Shown here: positions 50,801 through 59,200 of the stretch, piece by piece
Numbering within the stretch: the stretch's first letter is position 1
Layout: each line of letters begins with the position of its first letter
Source of the DNA: Meandrina meandrites
Taxonomy: Eukaryota > Cnidaria > Anthozoa > Scleractinia > Meandrinidae
Direction: 5' to 3'
NCBI GenBank assembly: GCA_963693305.1
Contig: OY855913.1
Location: forward strand, 11,872,201-11,936,200
DNA: 64,000 bases
The notes under the pieces: model-generated
What the model saw: only the letters and a program-made list of their open reading frames with translations
Told to the model about the DNA's origin: nothing
The model's database searches: none
Translations under genes and position numbers: made by a program

Positions 50801-53009
50801 ACAATTTCTGGCGATCGTTCGCAGCTCTGTAAGGTAGCTGGTAATATTTTCTCCTGGTTCTTGGTTTCTATTGTTGAAACGATAGCGCTCATAGATAACT
50901 TGTGTTCTGGGGGCACAGAACTGATCGAACTTCTGCAAGACTAACTCGATGTCATTTGGGTCGTCTCCTTCATTCCACGTGAAAGTGTCGTGGGCTTTGA
51001 CACCGTCCTCGCCAATGATGCTTAAGAGTCGAGACGCGAACAACACACAACCGGTGGCGATTTCGTAGCGTTTCCATGCTTGTTCCCACGATTTCCATGT
51101 CGTGGCTAAATTGTCGTCAAAGCTTAGCGCTTTAGGCGGCGGCAAATTTGACGGCGGAACAAAAATCTGTGATGTACCTGCTTGTACTGAAGGCGCTTGT
51201 GCTTGTGCTGGAGGGTCAGGCATCCTTAGGCGTGTGAATAGACCGCCACTTCTGACATCATGTAGCGAAATCGATGCGAAATAACGAACAACAACGAAAC
51301 AGCTTTAAGTGATTTATTCGCAATGCAGGCTCCTTGAAATACAGACTGTCCTTGCGCTTAAATTGTTACGATAATCCAAATAATCATACAAGTATCTGAT
51401 TGGCTGCAATCAAACTGGTGATCAACACAATAACATAACGTAACGCAATATCTCTACAATCATCTGTCAACAAATTATGACAAATGTAAATTTATTATTC
51501 CTGTAGTACATCTAGGTAAACTGAAGCAGATTAAGTTCATCTGGAGGGATGATCCAACTGTTTGCAAACCCTTATTTAAACACAGACCAGACAAATTATA
51601 AGATGAACAATTAAAATAATTACAGGCCGAGGGAAGAACCAAAAATTTGGCAGGAAAATTAATACTTGAGTGTAACTGGAAAATCAATAACTTCAGTGCT
51701 CAGTCTCACAGTACTCAGGTACTGCCCCAATAATAAAAATGTATGAATATAATATTTTTATTGTGTAAATCACCTTGTTGATCTATGAGTATAATTTATT
51801 CTTTTGTGATAGGTTCAGTTTTTAATATTTTGCAAGCTTTAATTAACAAGATGCAGATTATTATTAAAGGATGTCTTTCTCTCAATATGAATGCCTGTTT
51901 GCATTTGTGGTTTAGTAAAATAATAATAATAATAGCCTTGAGGGAAATTTCAGAGAACATATTCATGCAAGATCAGACCCAAATAGTAACTTGACTGAAA
52001 GTTGATGACCGGAAAAAAATATCCGCCAAAATTGCCATACATATCCTGCGATCAGATACGCTAAATTTGGGGTATAGCATATCATATTGGGCGGTAAAAT
52101 TTGTTTCCCGCTGACTTTTGATTGGATAAACTTTCAAGCCACAGTTAAATCTCTGCTGTAATTTATTTGTAAAGATACTCGTCTTTATGATGTCAAATCA
52201 CAAAAAGGATTGTTTCTATTAAGGCGATTTATAATAGATGACAAAACGCGCGCTAAAAGAAATGGGTGTTTTCACTCTGACAAAAAAATAAACTAGGGAG
52301 ATTTCATCCCCGTCTTTGGCGTAAACTAGCAGCTTAATTGTCAAATTCCACATTAAAGGCGCGACATTTTTAATGGAGTGTATGCTCTCAAAATTCACCT
52401 GTTTCTCAGACTCGGACATCAAAATAAACAATTTGTCTAAATTTACCTCGACAGATGTTCAAGGGTCGTTGAAAAAGAGGCAAAAAAAATAAGATTTAAA
52501 AGCGGATGATATCGTTTGCGAGTGAATTTTCGTGACAACAGCTAACCAGACAGGCTCTTGAAACGGCAAATCAACAGCAAAATATCGAAAATGACAGCTT
52601 TGAAGTAATTAATTGTTCACGGAAGTCGCTTTTTTACCTGTGCAGCATAATGTCGGTACAAGTAAAAACAACTTTTAAACCAACGATAGAAGCAGCCAGT
52701 GCTTGAAGGGACGAGACAAACCTGGAGAAATTTAACAAGAAAAACATTTGATGTAAAAACCTTCTTGACTCATTTCAAAATACACCTAAAACTATGAGAA
52801 ATATTCAATACTGTGCATGGACGATTGAAAAGTTTGTAAGCACTAGGTCGCTTCTAAAAAAAATTACAGTTCTTCACCTACCGTGTACTAATGGCAAATC
52901 TGTCGACATAATTTAGTCTTGGAAAAATATACGTTTGGAGATATGTGAAGAGTATGTGGGACAACGGAAACGCGAAGAAGCCGGCAGCAAACAAGTACAG
53001 CCCCACCAT
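35833..53009 (-). CDS. TLC-domain membrane protein, TLCD3/FAM57 family (one internal exon not found)
   Basis: Four exons on the minus strand: 52882-53009 (ATG at 53009), 43968-44175, 43232-43327 and 35833-36189 (stop). The first encodes an N-terminal hydrophobic segment (LYLFAAGFFAFPLSHILF) ending DRFAISTR. The next gives YFYYDVVVMFIGAYLED and KLIILHHFLLPIVGFPALT with the family His-His. The third gives GDFFLACVYLNEMSTPFLSF. The last gives FLFCRVLIYPYMYWCYSK, two further membrane segments and a polar tail. Each block has a clear counterpart in human TLCD3A in the same order, and phases agree at every join. About 25-40 residues expected between DRFAISTR and QPILVLYACFG are missing. A phase-2-to-phase-2 exon should lie between 44176 and 52881, but I could not see it. 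TLC proteins are multispan ER/plasma-membrane proteins linked to ceramide and lipid metabolism. Introns carry the Gypsy-1 element and many MITEs. Confidence 0.85.
36248..36745. mobile_element. Insertion with 14-bp direct repeats CTACTGGTAAGATA
   Basis: The 14-bp word occurs at 36248-36261 and 36732-36745. The DNA between is purine/pyrimidine-skewed, with degenerate ACTCCC-type repeats, and is itself interrupted by a pogo-like MITE. The direct repeats fit LINE-style target duplication, but no pol III boxes or tail were found. It begins 58 bp upstream of the TLCD3-like last exon. Confidence 0.5.
36397..36573. mobile_element. pogo-like MITE (177 bp), nested
   Basis: CAGTTGAATCCCGATAACTC at the left is inverted, with two changes, at the right, and TA flanks both ends. 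Internal GGTTCGAGT/GGTTCAAGT repeats are present. Confidence 0.8.
37428..38627. mobile_element. TIR element with CCGGGGG termini (1200 bp), inserted in the coding fragment
   Basis: Left CCGGGGGGGG...CACTCGCATATATGGG and right CCATAAATTTC..., inverse CCCCCGGAGGGGTACTCCC, form imperfect TIRs. The flanking octamers GAGTGGCG (37420-37427) and GAGTTGCG (38628-38635) agree in 7 of 8 bases. Subterminal GATAGGGTATC-like words recur at both ends. Confidence 0.7.
37602..38374. mobile_element. Nested TIR element with TA target (773 bp)
   Basis: CCGTAAAAACTCGTGTATAA continues with GCCGCAC at the left end and is inverted at the right. TA flanks both ends (37600-37601, 38375-38376). It lies wholly inside the 37428-38627 element, so it inserted later. 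Tc1/mariner-type target; no transposase seen. Confidence 0.8.
39029..41183. mobile_element. DNA transposon remnant with CCGTTTAAACGG subterminal arrays (2155 bp)
   Basis: TIRs of about 45 bp begin GTGACCTGATTTGGGAAAAC at both ends. ATGT flanks both sides (39025-39028, 41184-41187), a possible 4-bp TSD. Both subterminal regions carry many copies of the near-palindrome ATCCGTTTAAACGGA. On the left four lie in tandem at about 21-bp spacing (39206-39286); the right has more dispersed copies (40960-41150). It contains a broken coding frame at 40233-40485. Confidence 0.8.
40233..40485 (+). pseudogene. Broken transposase-like frame
   Basis: An ATG opens MEGSYIERNENEEEVISRVK, continues to a Cys-containing segment (FFQEGCGCARS), then stops. 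A +1 shift near 40326 restores an open frame with GPNGGPCSGYFSEG and LSSAELDLVILANIQAF to a stop at 40485. Cys-rich N-termini of this layout occur in transposon-linked proteins I have seen in cnidarians. That assignment is a memory-based inference. It is probably the start of the element's former transposase gene. Confidence 0.45.
41229..42518. mobile_element. Outer TTAA-flanked foldback element
   Basis: GGAGGCTCACARTGGTTTCC at both ends is inverted, with TTAA at 41225-41228 and 42519-42522. The two halves are near-complementary over about 300 bp, meeting at about 42183 with a very short loop (AAATTTTCGGAAATTT). The left arm is interrupted by the element at 41269-41901. Confidence 0.85.
41269..41901. 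mobile_element. Inner TTAA-flanked foldback element, nested (633 bp)
   Basis: AGGAGAAGTTCACTCCAGAA at both ends is inverted. The arms are about 270 bp. TTAA occurs at 41265-41268 and 41902-41905. The intact arm of the outer element reads CTTAAACTTTGATG at the matching site, proving insertion at a single TTAA. Confidence 0.9.
44436..44669. mobile_element. MITE with CATTCTCATCCCCAGAGGC termini and 9-bp TSD
   Basis: Inverted repeats of about 50 bp bound 234 bp. GTTTTCAAT flanks both ends (44427-44435, 44670-44678). It lies in an intron of the TLCD3-like gene, 260 bp upstream of an exon. Confidence 0.85.
44870..45450. repeat. Dispersed repeat, copy 1
   Basis: Homologous, in inverse orientation, to 63610-64000. 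Shared words include AACAGCAAAACAAAGAA, GTGATAAA.GCTCAACATCACA and AGTTAAGTCT. This copy has about 150 bp extra near 45100-45270. Confidence 0.7.
45905..46668. mobile_element. TIR element with GGCCCGTTCCAAACGCCGCT termini (764 bp)
   Basis: At least 40 bp of perfect inverted terminal repeat; AAA flanks both ends (possible 3-bp TSD). Subterminal copies of GCCGAACCTAA and TTCAAACGCCG are present. The internal frame is not recognisable as a transposase. It ends 178 bp before the Gypsy-1 LTR. Confidence 0.8.
46847..47044 (-). repeat. Gypsy-1 3' LTR
   Basis: 198 bp, paired with 51261-51458. It differs at 47043 (loss of terminal CA) and near 47024 (T for C). Confidence 0.9.
47186..51223 (-). CDS. 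Gypsy-1 Gag-Pol polyprotein, single open frame (1345 aa)
   Basis: ATG at 51223, 37 bp inside the 5' LTR. Order: Gag (about 1-230); two zinc knuckles (C235/C238/H242/C246 and C253/C256/H261/C266); protease with DTG at 326-328; reverse transcriptase (about 420-690) with IADD at 607-610 where Y-x-D-D is usual; RNase H (about 735-860); integrase with H968/H971/C1001/C1004 and D1032, D1085, E1121 (D35E spacing); C-terminal basic tail. Gag and Pol share one frame, as in the Mag/SURL-like Gypsy group. Two defects are likely. The first RNase H Asp (usual DAS) is H749, and about 17 residues normally found after LAKFLP-LS (near residue 709) are missing in frame. Integrase and reverse transcriptase otherwise look intact. 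Confidence 0.93.
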   Translation of the reverse strand: MPDPPAQAQAPSVQAGTSQIFVPPSNLPPPKALSFDDNLATTWKSWEQAWKRYEIATGCVLFASRLLSIIGEDGVKAHDTFTWNEGDDPNDIELVLQKFDQFCAPRTQVIYERYRFNNRNQEPGENITSYLTELRTIARNCAHDTITPDEILRDRLVLGIRDDRVRERLLRLNDLTLQQAVDQIKSSEQTQQQVKQMTGGDTLVLALNKSGNSDHAEDGKFPKMPVPRRPPRKECGNCGMSHGRDCPAYGKTCFNCGRMNHFAQRCQASSRGRRNRVSTVHETADLEQDPYYIGSIAENKPQARMAVIKLQISAPIPETEVQFQIDTGSQCDILPARIYKQVTGDTQLKRLKPCQKEIVSYTGEHRKITGKVNLPVWSGKHRKSLDFNIIDGDYQPILSLNTSVGLGFVSLHNCDVLAIHIDSPSTTLQEEFKDVFKGLGALPGKYQIAIDENIPPCVHAPRRVPVALRQRIKEKLDELVERKVLVPVTEPTQWVSSMLAIVKPNKVRICIDPKDLNRAIRREHYQLPTIDEVASRLAGAKKFTLCDAKDGFHQILLDDTSSYLTTFNSPFGHYRWARMPFGISSAPEVWQRRMHEFVEDLEGVEVIADDFLIAGFGATDAEVNVSLGKNERAFLQKCREWNLKLNKTKFKRAQTEVRFMGHLLTPEGLKADPSKVEAILEMPPPNDIKGLKRFLGMVNYLAKFLPLLSVEWCWLEQHQKAFTTIKQYLADAPVLKYYDVNEEVTIQCHASETGLGAVLMQKGQPIAFASRALTDTETRYAQIEKELLAIVWSANKFDQYILGRDCVHIESDHEPLKAVFNKPVHKSPKRQRMLMALQNYSLDVQYKKGKLMWISDALSRAYCNTTEFVQHDTSLVCSIEEIDHSEHLSIAPYRIAEFRRETANNAVMQSLIASIKSGWPPSKKQCDPVLTPYYDKRSELVEDKGLIFLGERLVVPTSLRKEMLKQIHRSHTGIEGCLRRAREVLYWPLMNAEVKDFISKCSICQSHQPDQCREDMQPYPIPPRPWSMLAADLFELGQQQFLLLVDYWSGFFEVQEVKVATSASVIAACKVQFSRHGIPEVLITDNGSQFASSAFTAFASEWQFEHRTSSPRYPQSNGRAENAVKTCKNLMKKAKADGQDPLLALLDWCNTPTEGIGTSPAQRLMGRRTRTLLPTHEKLLLHSGHSDTATRLAEHKSRQVRQYNKKSRPLEPLRWGQAICMRLPGKQEWSLGTCTRVLKNRSYEVEVCGRRYRRNRRQLRMTPEVPPPVNLQESELPDPLPKQSPDLRQETNQSPEQERAKPLVDSRTLNGGAHTEPEVEPVEVLPRRSERRRCPPVWQQDYYMT
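51261..51458 (-). repeat. Gypsy-1 5' LTR
   Basis: 198 bp with canonical TG...CA ends, upstream of gag-pol on the minus strand. Confidence 0.9.
51464..52881. other. TLCD3-like intron right of Gypsy-1
   Basis: AT-rich intron DNA. I looked here on the minus strand for the missing TLCD3 exon and did not find it. No other feature recognised. Confidence 0.5.
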
Positions 53010-53212
53010 TTTCGCGATGTGATTTCACATGCACGCAAAAATGCTAATCAGGACTGCTGTCAGTGTTCGGGGTCATCGGTTAGCATCACGCCACTCTTCC
53101 GATGATGTCACGAACACCATTCGGGCGAATCGATAATGTTTTCCGACTAGGTCCGATGTCACTGAGAAAATAAAGTCAGGCTCGATGTGTCGTTGTCTTT
53201 TCAGGAGAAAAT
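53010..53212. promoter_or_regulatory. Presumed bidirectional promoter of TLCD3-like gene and SGF29
   Basis: Only 203 bp separate the two divergent start codons (53009 minus, 53213 plus). The stretch is less AT-rich than its surroundings, has no recognisable repeat and contains TGATGTCA-type CRE-like words. It must hold both 5' untranslated regions and core promoters unless untranslated exons lie further away. Confidence 0.65.
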
Positions 53213-56200
53213 ATGAGGAGATCGAGAAATCCAACTTCTTCTATAACAAGTCAGTCTAGCAGTTTAACAACTGGTTCTTCAGGCAACAGTAACAGCACAA
53301 ACACAGTTCCTTCCCTGCTCAAAGAACTTCACGCTCTTGTGCTGCAAATTCAGGTGCTCTTCAAACTTTATACAAAGCTAACTTTTGCATTTGACATGCT
53401 TTTACTTCCGTTAATATTGGTGGCAAAGTAGCGGAATTTAGTCATATTTATTTTTGTTTCGAGGATATTCCATAGCACGTTTTGCCGAGTGCTGTAACGT
53501 TTTCCAAAGAGTAAAAGGCGCCACATTGAAATTGAAGATGAATGAAACAGCCTGGGGGAGAGTAAGACCATCAATGGACTACCCCCAAAATGAAAAAAAA
53601 AATTAAAAATTATTACCCATGGATCATCCTTGGAAACCCAGGGCTTCAAAGGGGATGGGAAGGGAAGGGAGAAACTGGGAGCGGGAAAAAAGGAGAGGGG
53701 AGGGGAGGGGAAGGGAAAGAGGAAAGGGGAAGCCCTGGGAAGCTTCTCTATACAGATCATTTCTCGATCGAAGAGCAAACACCATTAGCTAAGTGTGAAA
53801 CAGAAGCACTCATATGACAAAAGAGGCCGGCGAGGTTCAATTAGCACCTGAAAAACTGCACAGCAAGATATGTCTACTGACCAGATGATATCCGGTAAAT
53901 CGTTTTCGGTGGCTTTTGTCCGCTCTTCGATTTCTTGCTTGCGTTCCGACGACCATTTAGAAATTTTCAGTCTGCTTTTCTTTGTTTAAGTTTTTTGTTT
54001 AATACAGTTTAGATTGGTAGGACTGAAATATTCGAGTAATGACGGAAGGACGTACTACGCCGAAGAAATCGGCGCAAGATCTTTGCCAAATATAAATTCT
54101 GTTGTTCCTGTTGCAATCTTTCGGTCGATGTCGGCGCTTTCGCCTATACACGCTGCCGTGATCTTGTTATTTCTCAAAGACTGGACAGACAAACACCAAA
54201 GGAAATTTTGGGAACGAATCTTTGCGTCTCTAAGAGCTTTACAAACGCCAGGCAAAATTTGGTCCGAATCCTGTTGGCAATTCTGCATACACATCTCTTC
54301 CCTCTACAGTTTTCCGGACAATCATGCTTTGTTCCTCTTTCATTTGTCTAACGCTTGGAAACGATTCCAATGAAGTGCAAACTCCTTGCTCGAAGAACTC
54401 CATGTAGTGAAAATGCGAACATCGAAAAGTGAAGAAATAAATATAGTGTCCGCGTGATGTCAAATTCTTTTGTTTTGAAGGTGTTGCAACGCGTGAGCCA
54501 CGTCATCCGCTAATGTTTACAATGCTAATTTGGCCGTAATTCGAGAGTTCATAACGACTTCCAAATCAGCATGTGATCGCTTTTCATTGGCCTCATTTTA
54601 AATTTAATTAAAAATGAGGCCAATAACGGCTCAGAAAAGTAATTTGGTCGAGAAATGATCTGTATAGAGAAGCTTCCCAGGGCTTCCCCTTTCCCCTTTC
54701 CCTTCCCCTCCCCTTCCCCCACCTTTTTCCCGCTTCCAGTCTCTCCCTTCCCGTCCCGTCCCCGTTGAAGCCCTGGGTTTCCGAGGATGCCCATGGATGG
54801 ACAAAGCTGTTTGTAATTTTCAGCTGATTTGTTTATAAAACTTAAGTCACACTCCCAAAAGTTATAGTTTGAGAATTTTGCAGTAACTTGCCTCAACCTC
54901 ATTCCAAGAGGAAGGGAAAAGCCCTGGGAACCTTTTATTGTTCCATTTACTAAATGAAAATTATGAGTATATGTAACACTCCAAATACACTCAAGCTCGA
55001 TGTACACTCAAAAGCACATGGTTTAATTCTGACACATACTTCATGCAAGTCACACTAAATATATCATCTAACAACTACTTCGTGTAAGTCGCACAGGATA
55101 TAACATCTCCCCCTTTTTACGGTTGTCTACAAAGTCCACATACAATAAAAGAATAACACAGGATGGCAAAATCCAATTCAATGTTCTAGAGTCTTCAAAT
55201 CAATCAGAACCAAAGCCTTCGAGACCTAATGTGATTAATTAATGTTTAAGACTAGTAAATTAGTAGGTTAGTATGCTCATAACAAAAATATCAAAGTGTA
55301 TCTAATTAATACTGCAGTTCAACTCAATTGCATATTCTTAATGCTTCTAGTGTCTGATCAAAATTAATGAAAACATGCCATGTGACGTAATCAGTCAAAT
55401 AAGCAGGTCAACGTCGCTCTCGTCTAGGCCTAGATGACTGTACTCTGGGAGTAGGAGAGCTGGAAGTAGAACCCTCTGTCTGAACTGTAGGAAGCTCTTC
55501 CAACTGTTGGTTGGCATGCCCTGATGATCTGTTTGCAACAGTCTCTTCAGAAGAATCACTTTGTTCAGGGATGGCTTGGACTGGACTGCTGGACTGGACT
55601 GGACTGCCAGAATTCATAAGTAGTGTTTCTCTCCAATCCTCACTATCTCCTCTTTTGGCACTTTCCTCATGCATGATAGCATTAGCCAATTTAAACTGGC
55701 TTGAATCTCGGGTTATCTCACGACCATCTGTAACTCGCCTTGCTGTGATTGTAGAACCACTAATTCTGATAACTGTGTAGAAGATAGGCTCGTAGGCGGT
55801 TGACCATTTATTCACTTTCTTTTGTCTAAGTAGGACATAGTCTCCCACACAGAAGTTGTGTTCTTTGATATTCACGCCATCGCGTCTCATCTTCTCCTTA
55901 TATACTTGGTCTTTCTCATCAATCAGCTCATCCCGCTCACTTCTTTCTCTCGGTACTGTGTGATCAAGTTTCGTCCTAATAGGCCTATTCGTCATAGCTT
56001 GGTATGGAGTAACCCCAGTGGCAGGGTGAGGTGTGTCCCTATATGCCATCAATGTGTCACTGACAGCCATATTCCTGTCAAGTCCAGTTTTTCCCTGGAG
56101 ATGGGCGATTTGTTCCGTCTTGTTTAACAGTTGCATGAACCGTTCCACCTGGCCTTTGGCTCGGGGGTGTTCTGATGTTACACGATGATGGTCAAAACCC

Positions 56201-59200
56201 TCTTCTTTTGCAAAGGTTTCAAACTCTTTCGAATTAAATGGCGGACCATTGTCAGACTGCACTCGTTTGGGTACACCATGATGAGCAAACATTTTCTTCA
56301 ACTTCTCTTTAGTTGGCTTCACTGCTGTTGAAGACACCACCTCTACTTCCGGGTATCGGGTTCTTTGATCAATTGCTACCAAGTTGTGATGACTGTCTGG
56401 GTAAGGTCCTCCGAAATCGATTGAAATCTCTTCCCAAGGTTCCTTCGGGATCACCGATGGTTTGATATGTTCTTGTCTGCGATCTTTGGTAGTAGCTTGA
56501 CAGTCAAAACAATGGCCTATCATTTGGTCAATCATCGCATTCATGCCAGGGAACCAATACTTAGCCCAAAGCATCTGTTTCGTCTTGGTTGTTCCCAGAT
56601 GTCCCAGCTTGTGGGCTGATTTGATGACTTTCTGCTGTAACTCCATTGGTAAAACAATTCTTTCCATTCTGAATATCAGACCTTGTGCTTCGTAAATTTC
56701 GTCCTTAATCGGGTAGAATGTAGCCTGCGAACGCAGACGTATTTCCGGCTGTCGCTTTTCTCCGCCGAAAACTAACGTCTGCGAACTCGAGCCAGAAAAC
56801 GATTTCCGTGACGTCAAAATTCTAAGCCAATCACAGTTAGGCTTAGAAAATCCTAGAACCGCCACGCGTGTAGCCTGCAAGAGCATCGCACGTTCGCGTG
56901 GAAAATGACAATATGACACTGCGCTGGGGAAAGTTTGTAAAGTGTTTAATTTGAAAAGTCAAATCAGGTAAATGCATTAAAGTAAATGATTCAAAAGAGA
57001 AGAAAGACATATTCGTGAATCTATCGAATGGATTTGGAAAATAAGTTATTTTCCAAGCATTGCCTGAGAGGAAATAGTATTTAGTGTAGCATTGTGATCG
57101 ATCGTCGTTTCACCGCTCGTTAGTTAGATGAATGGCCAGGTCAGCCCATTATCGTCGCTTGCGCTGAATAGCGCTGTGATACATTGAAAATAGCGAATAT
57201 TGAAAACAGCTGCTATTCGTTCGTGTACGGATCATGTACCAGAGGCTTGGAAAGGTGAGATAAAATACAACAACAACAATTTATTGACTGAGGTATTTCC
57301 ATAAAAATACATGGCATTACTTACTTACACTTCACTGTTAAACCTGGAGGAAGATATCAAATGAAAATCATAATACTATGAGTCTTGTGAGATTCGCCTT
57401 TACGCTGCGGTGTAGATGTAAACATAATTTGATCTATCACTGAAACCTGCGAAGGTTTTCATTCCTTGGACCAAATCTTTGAGTCTTAATGCAGCAAAAA
57501 AAGGCACTAGAAACGTTTAAGGGTTTAGAACTCCCCAAAACATCGGACTCAAACAAAACGACGCTTGTCGCAACCGTATTATGTAATTTCTCTGAAGGTG
57601 AAGATCCCGGGTGAAGATGAGACGCATCTGGTCGATTGCCGCCTCCTGCGTGTTGCTGGAATCTTTTTGCCAATCTATTGATGCAAAATCAGACATGATC
57701 ACCGTCAAATTCTCTTCGGATTTCTTTCCCAATTTCGTCGAAATTTTGAAGGGCATTCTTTAATGCCCGGGTTTAATCGCACACGTCGCTTGAAACACTT
57801 CAGTTTGTCAACAGATGGTCAGCTTTTCACAGCCCACGTTGCATGATTTATCAATGAAGGTATGCACTAAAACACTTTAACCGAGTACATTAACCTTCTC
57901 CTTTGCAACTGAAAATGTTCTTCTGCAAAGAATCAACTTTCACGGCCGTCAAAAACCTTTCGTGTTTCATTCAACTTTGCATAGCAGCTTGCCTGTTTCC
58001 GCCGACAGCTATGTCGCGAGGGAGCCGCGTGGTGTTCACTCGTGTCTTATTCTAACGCGTAATCTGATTGGCCAAAGAGAAAACAAAAGATTCAACGTCA
58101 CGGAAATCGTTTTCTGGCTCGAGTTCGCAGACGTTAGTTTTCGGCGGAGACAAGCGACAGCCGGAAATACGTCTGCGTTCGCAGGCTAGGTAGAATGGTG
58201 CCAGGTCAGCATCCTTCTTGCTGGTCTCCCAATTACCTTTCCTGATAGTTTGGCTCAGTTTCTGCAAAGCTCTATCCTGATGTGTTTCCTCTCTAATTCT
58301 GTCCAGCACCACTGCATGCTCCGTTTCAATACTTGCCTTCAAAATCTTCTCAGTGTCATTGTTTCCAACAACTAGTAATGGGTGCCTTGACAAAAAATCT
58401 AGAGGGTCAGCCTCATCTTTACCAGGCTCATATTTCATTTCAAAGTCCACATCCTGCATGTCCATCACCCATTTCTCGATTCGGGGAGGAAGCTTTGCCG
58501 TTGGCTTATTAAACAATGGCAGGAGTGGTTTGTGTGCAGTAATAATCGTAAACCTGGGCGCTCCAAGCAGGTAGATAGAAAATCGATCCTTGGCCCATTT
58601 AACACATAAAGCATCCTTCTCTGTCTGGCTATACCTCTTTTCCACATCTGTCAGAGTACGACTTATGAAATGCACTGGTTGCCAGCCCCTAGTAGATTGC
58701 TGGAAAAGGCCAGCTGACAAGCCTTCATTGTAACTAGCTTCGACTCTCACCATGATTGGTAGCTTGGGGTTGAAGAATGCCATTGTATCCTCGCTGGAGA
58801 TGTTGGCTTTCAATTCTTCGAATGCATCATCTTCCTCTCTTCCCCAATGAAACTTAGCCTCCTTGTGAGTAAGCTCTCTTAGTGGTTTCGTGAGCGAAGC
58901 ATACCGGGGTATAAATTTGGATAGATACCCAGTCATACCAAGGAAACTTCTTACTTCTGCCTTCGATTGAGGGGGTTTGCACTCATGGATGGCCTGTACC
59001 TTCTCCGGTGTAGGTCTTAAATCACCCTGGCCAAATTGGTAACCATAGAAGGTGATTTGTTTCTGGCCAAATTCACACTTAGGCTCGTTGAAGGTGATTC
59101 CATAATCTTCAGCTTTCTGAAATACTGACTCCAGTGTTTCATTGTGTTCCTTCCAGTTGCTCGCTCCAATTAAGATGTCATCCCTCTGGTTAAGACATTG

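Larger units (their letters stand above)
46847..51458 (-). mobile_element. Gypsy-1: Ty3/Gypsy LTR retrotransposon, nearly intact (4612 bp)
   Basis: Two 198-bp LTRs (46847-47044 and 51261-51458) start TGTAGCG and differ at only two positions I can see. One of these turns the terminal CA of the left LTR into AA. The 5-bp duplication ATCAT flanks it (46842-46846, 51459-51463). On the minus strand TGATGTCAGAAGTGG follows the 5' LTR and nearly matches a tRNA-Leu 3' end (primer site). The polypurine tract AAGAGGGAGA precedes the 3' LTR. It sits in an intron of the TLCD3-like gene, in the same orientation. Confidence 0.95.

Noticed and set aside
55408..56919. Reading the 503-codon frame as a complete integrase-containing gene
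   Set aside because: Its first about 65 codons are transposon TIR and the start codon lies inside the inserted element; the real domain begins near 56711 as part of a split pol.
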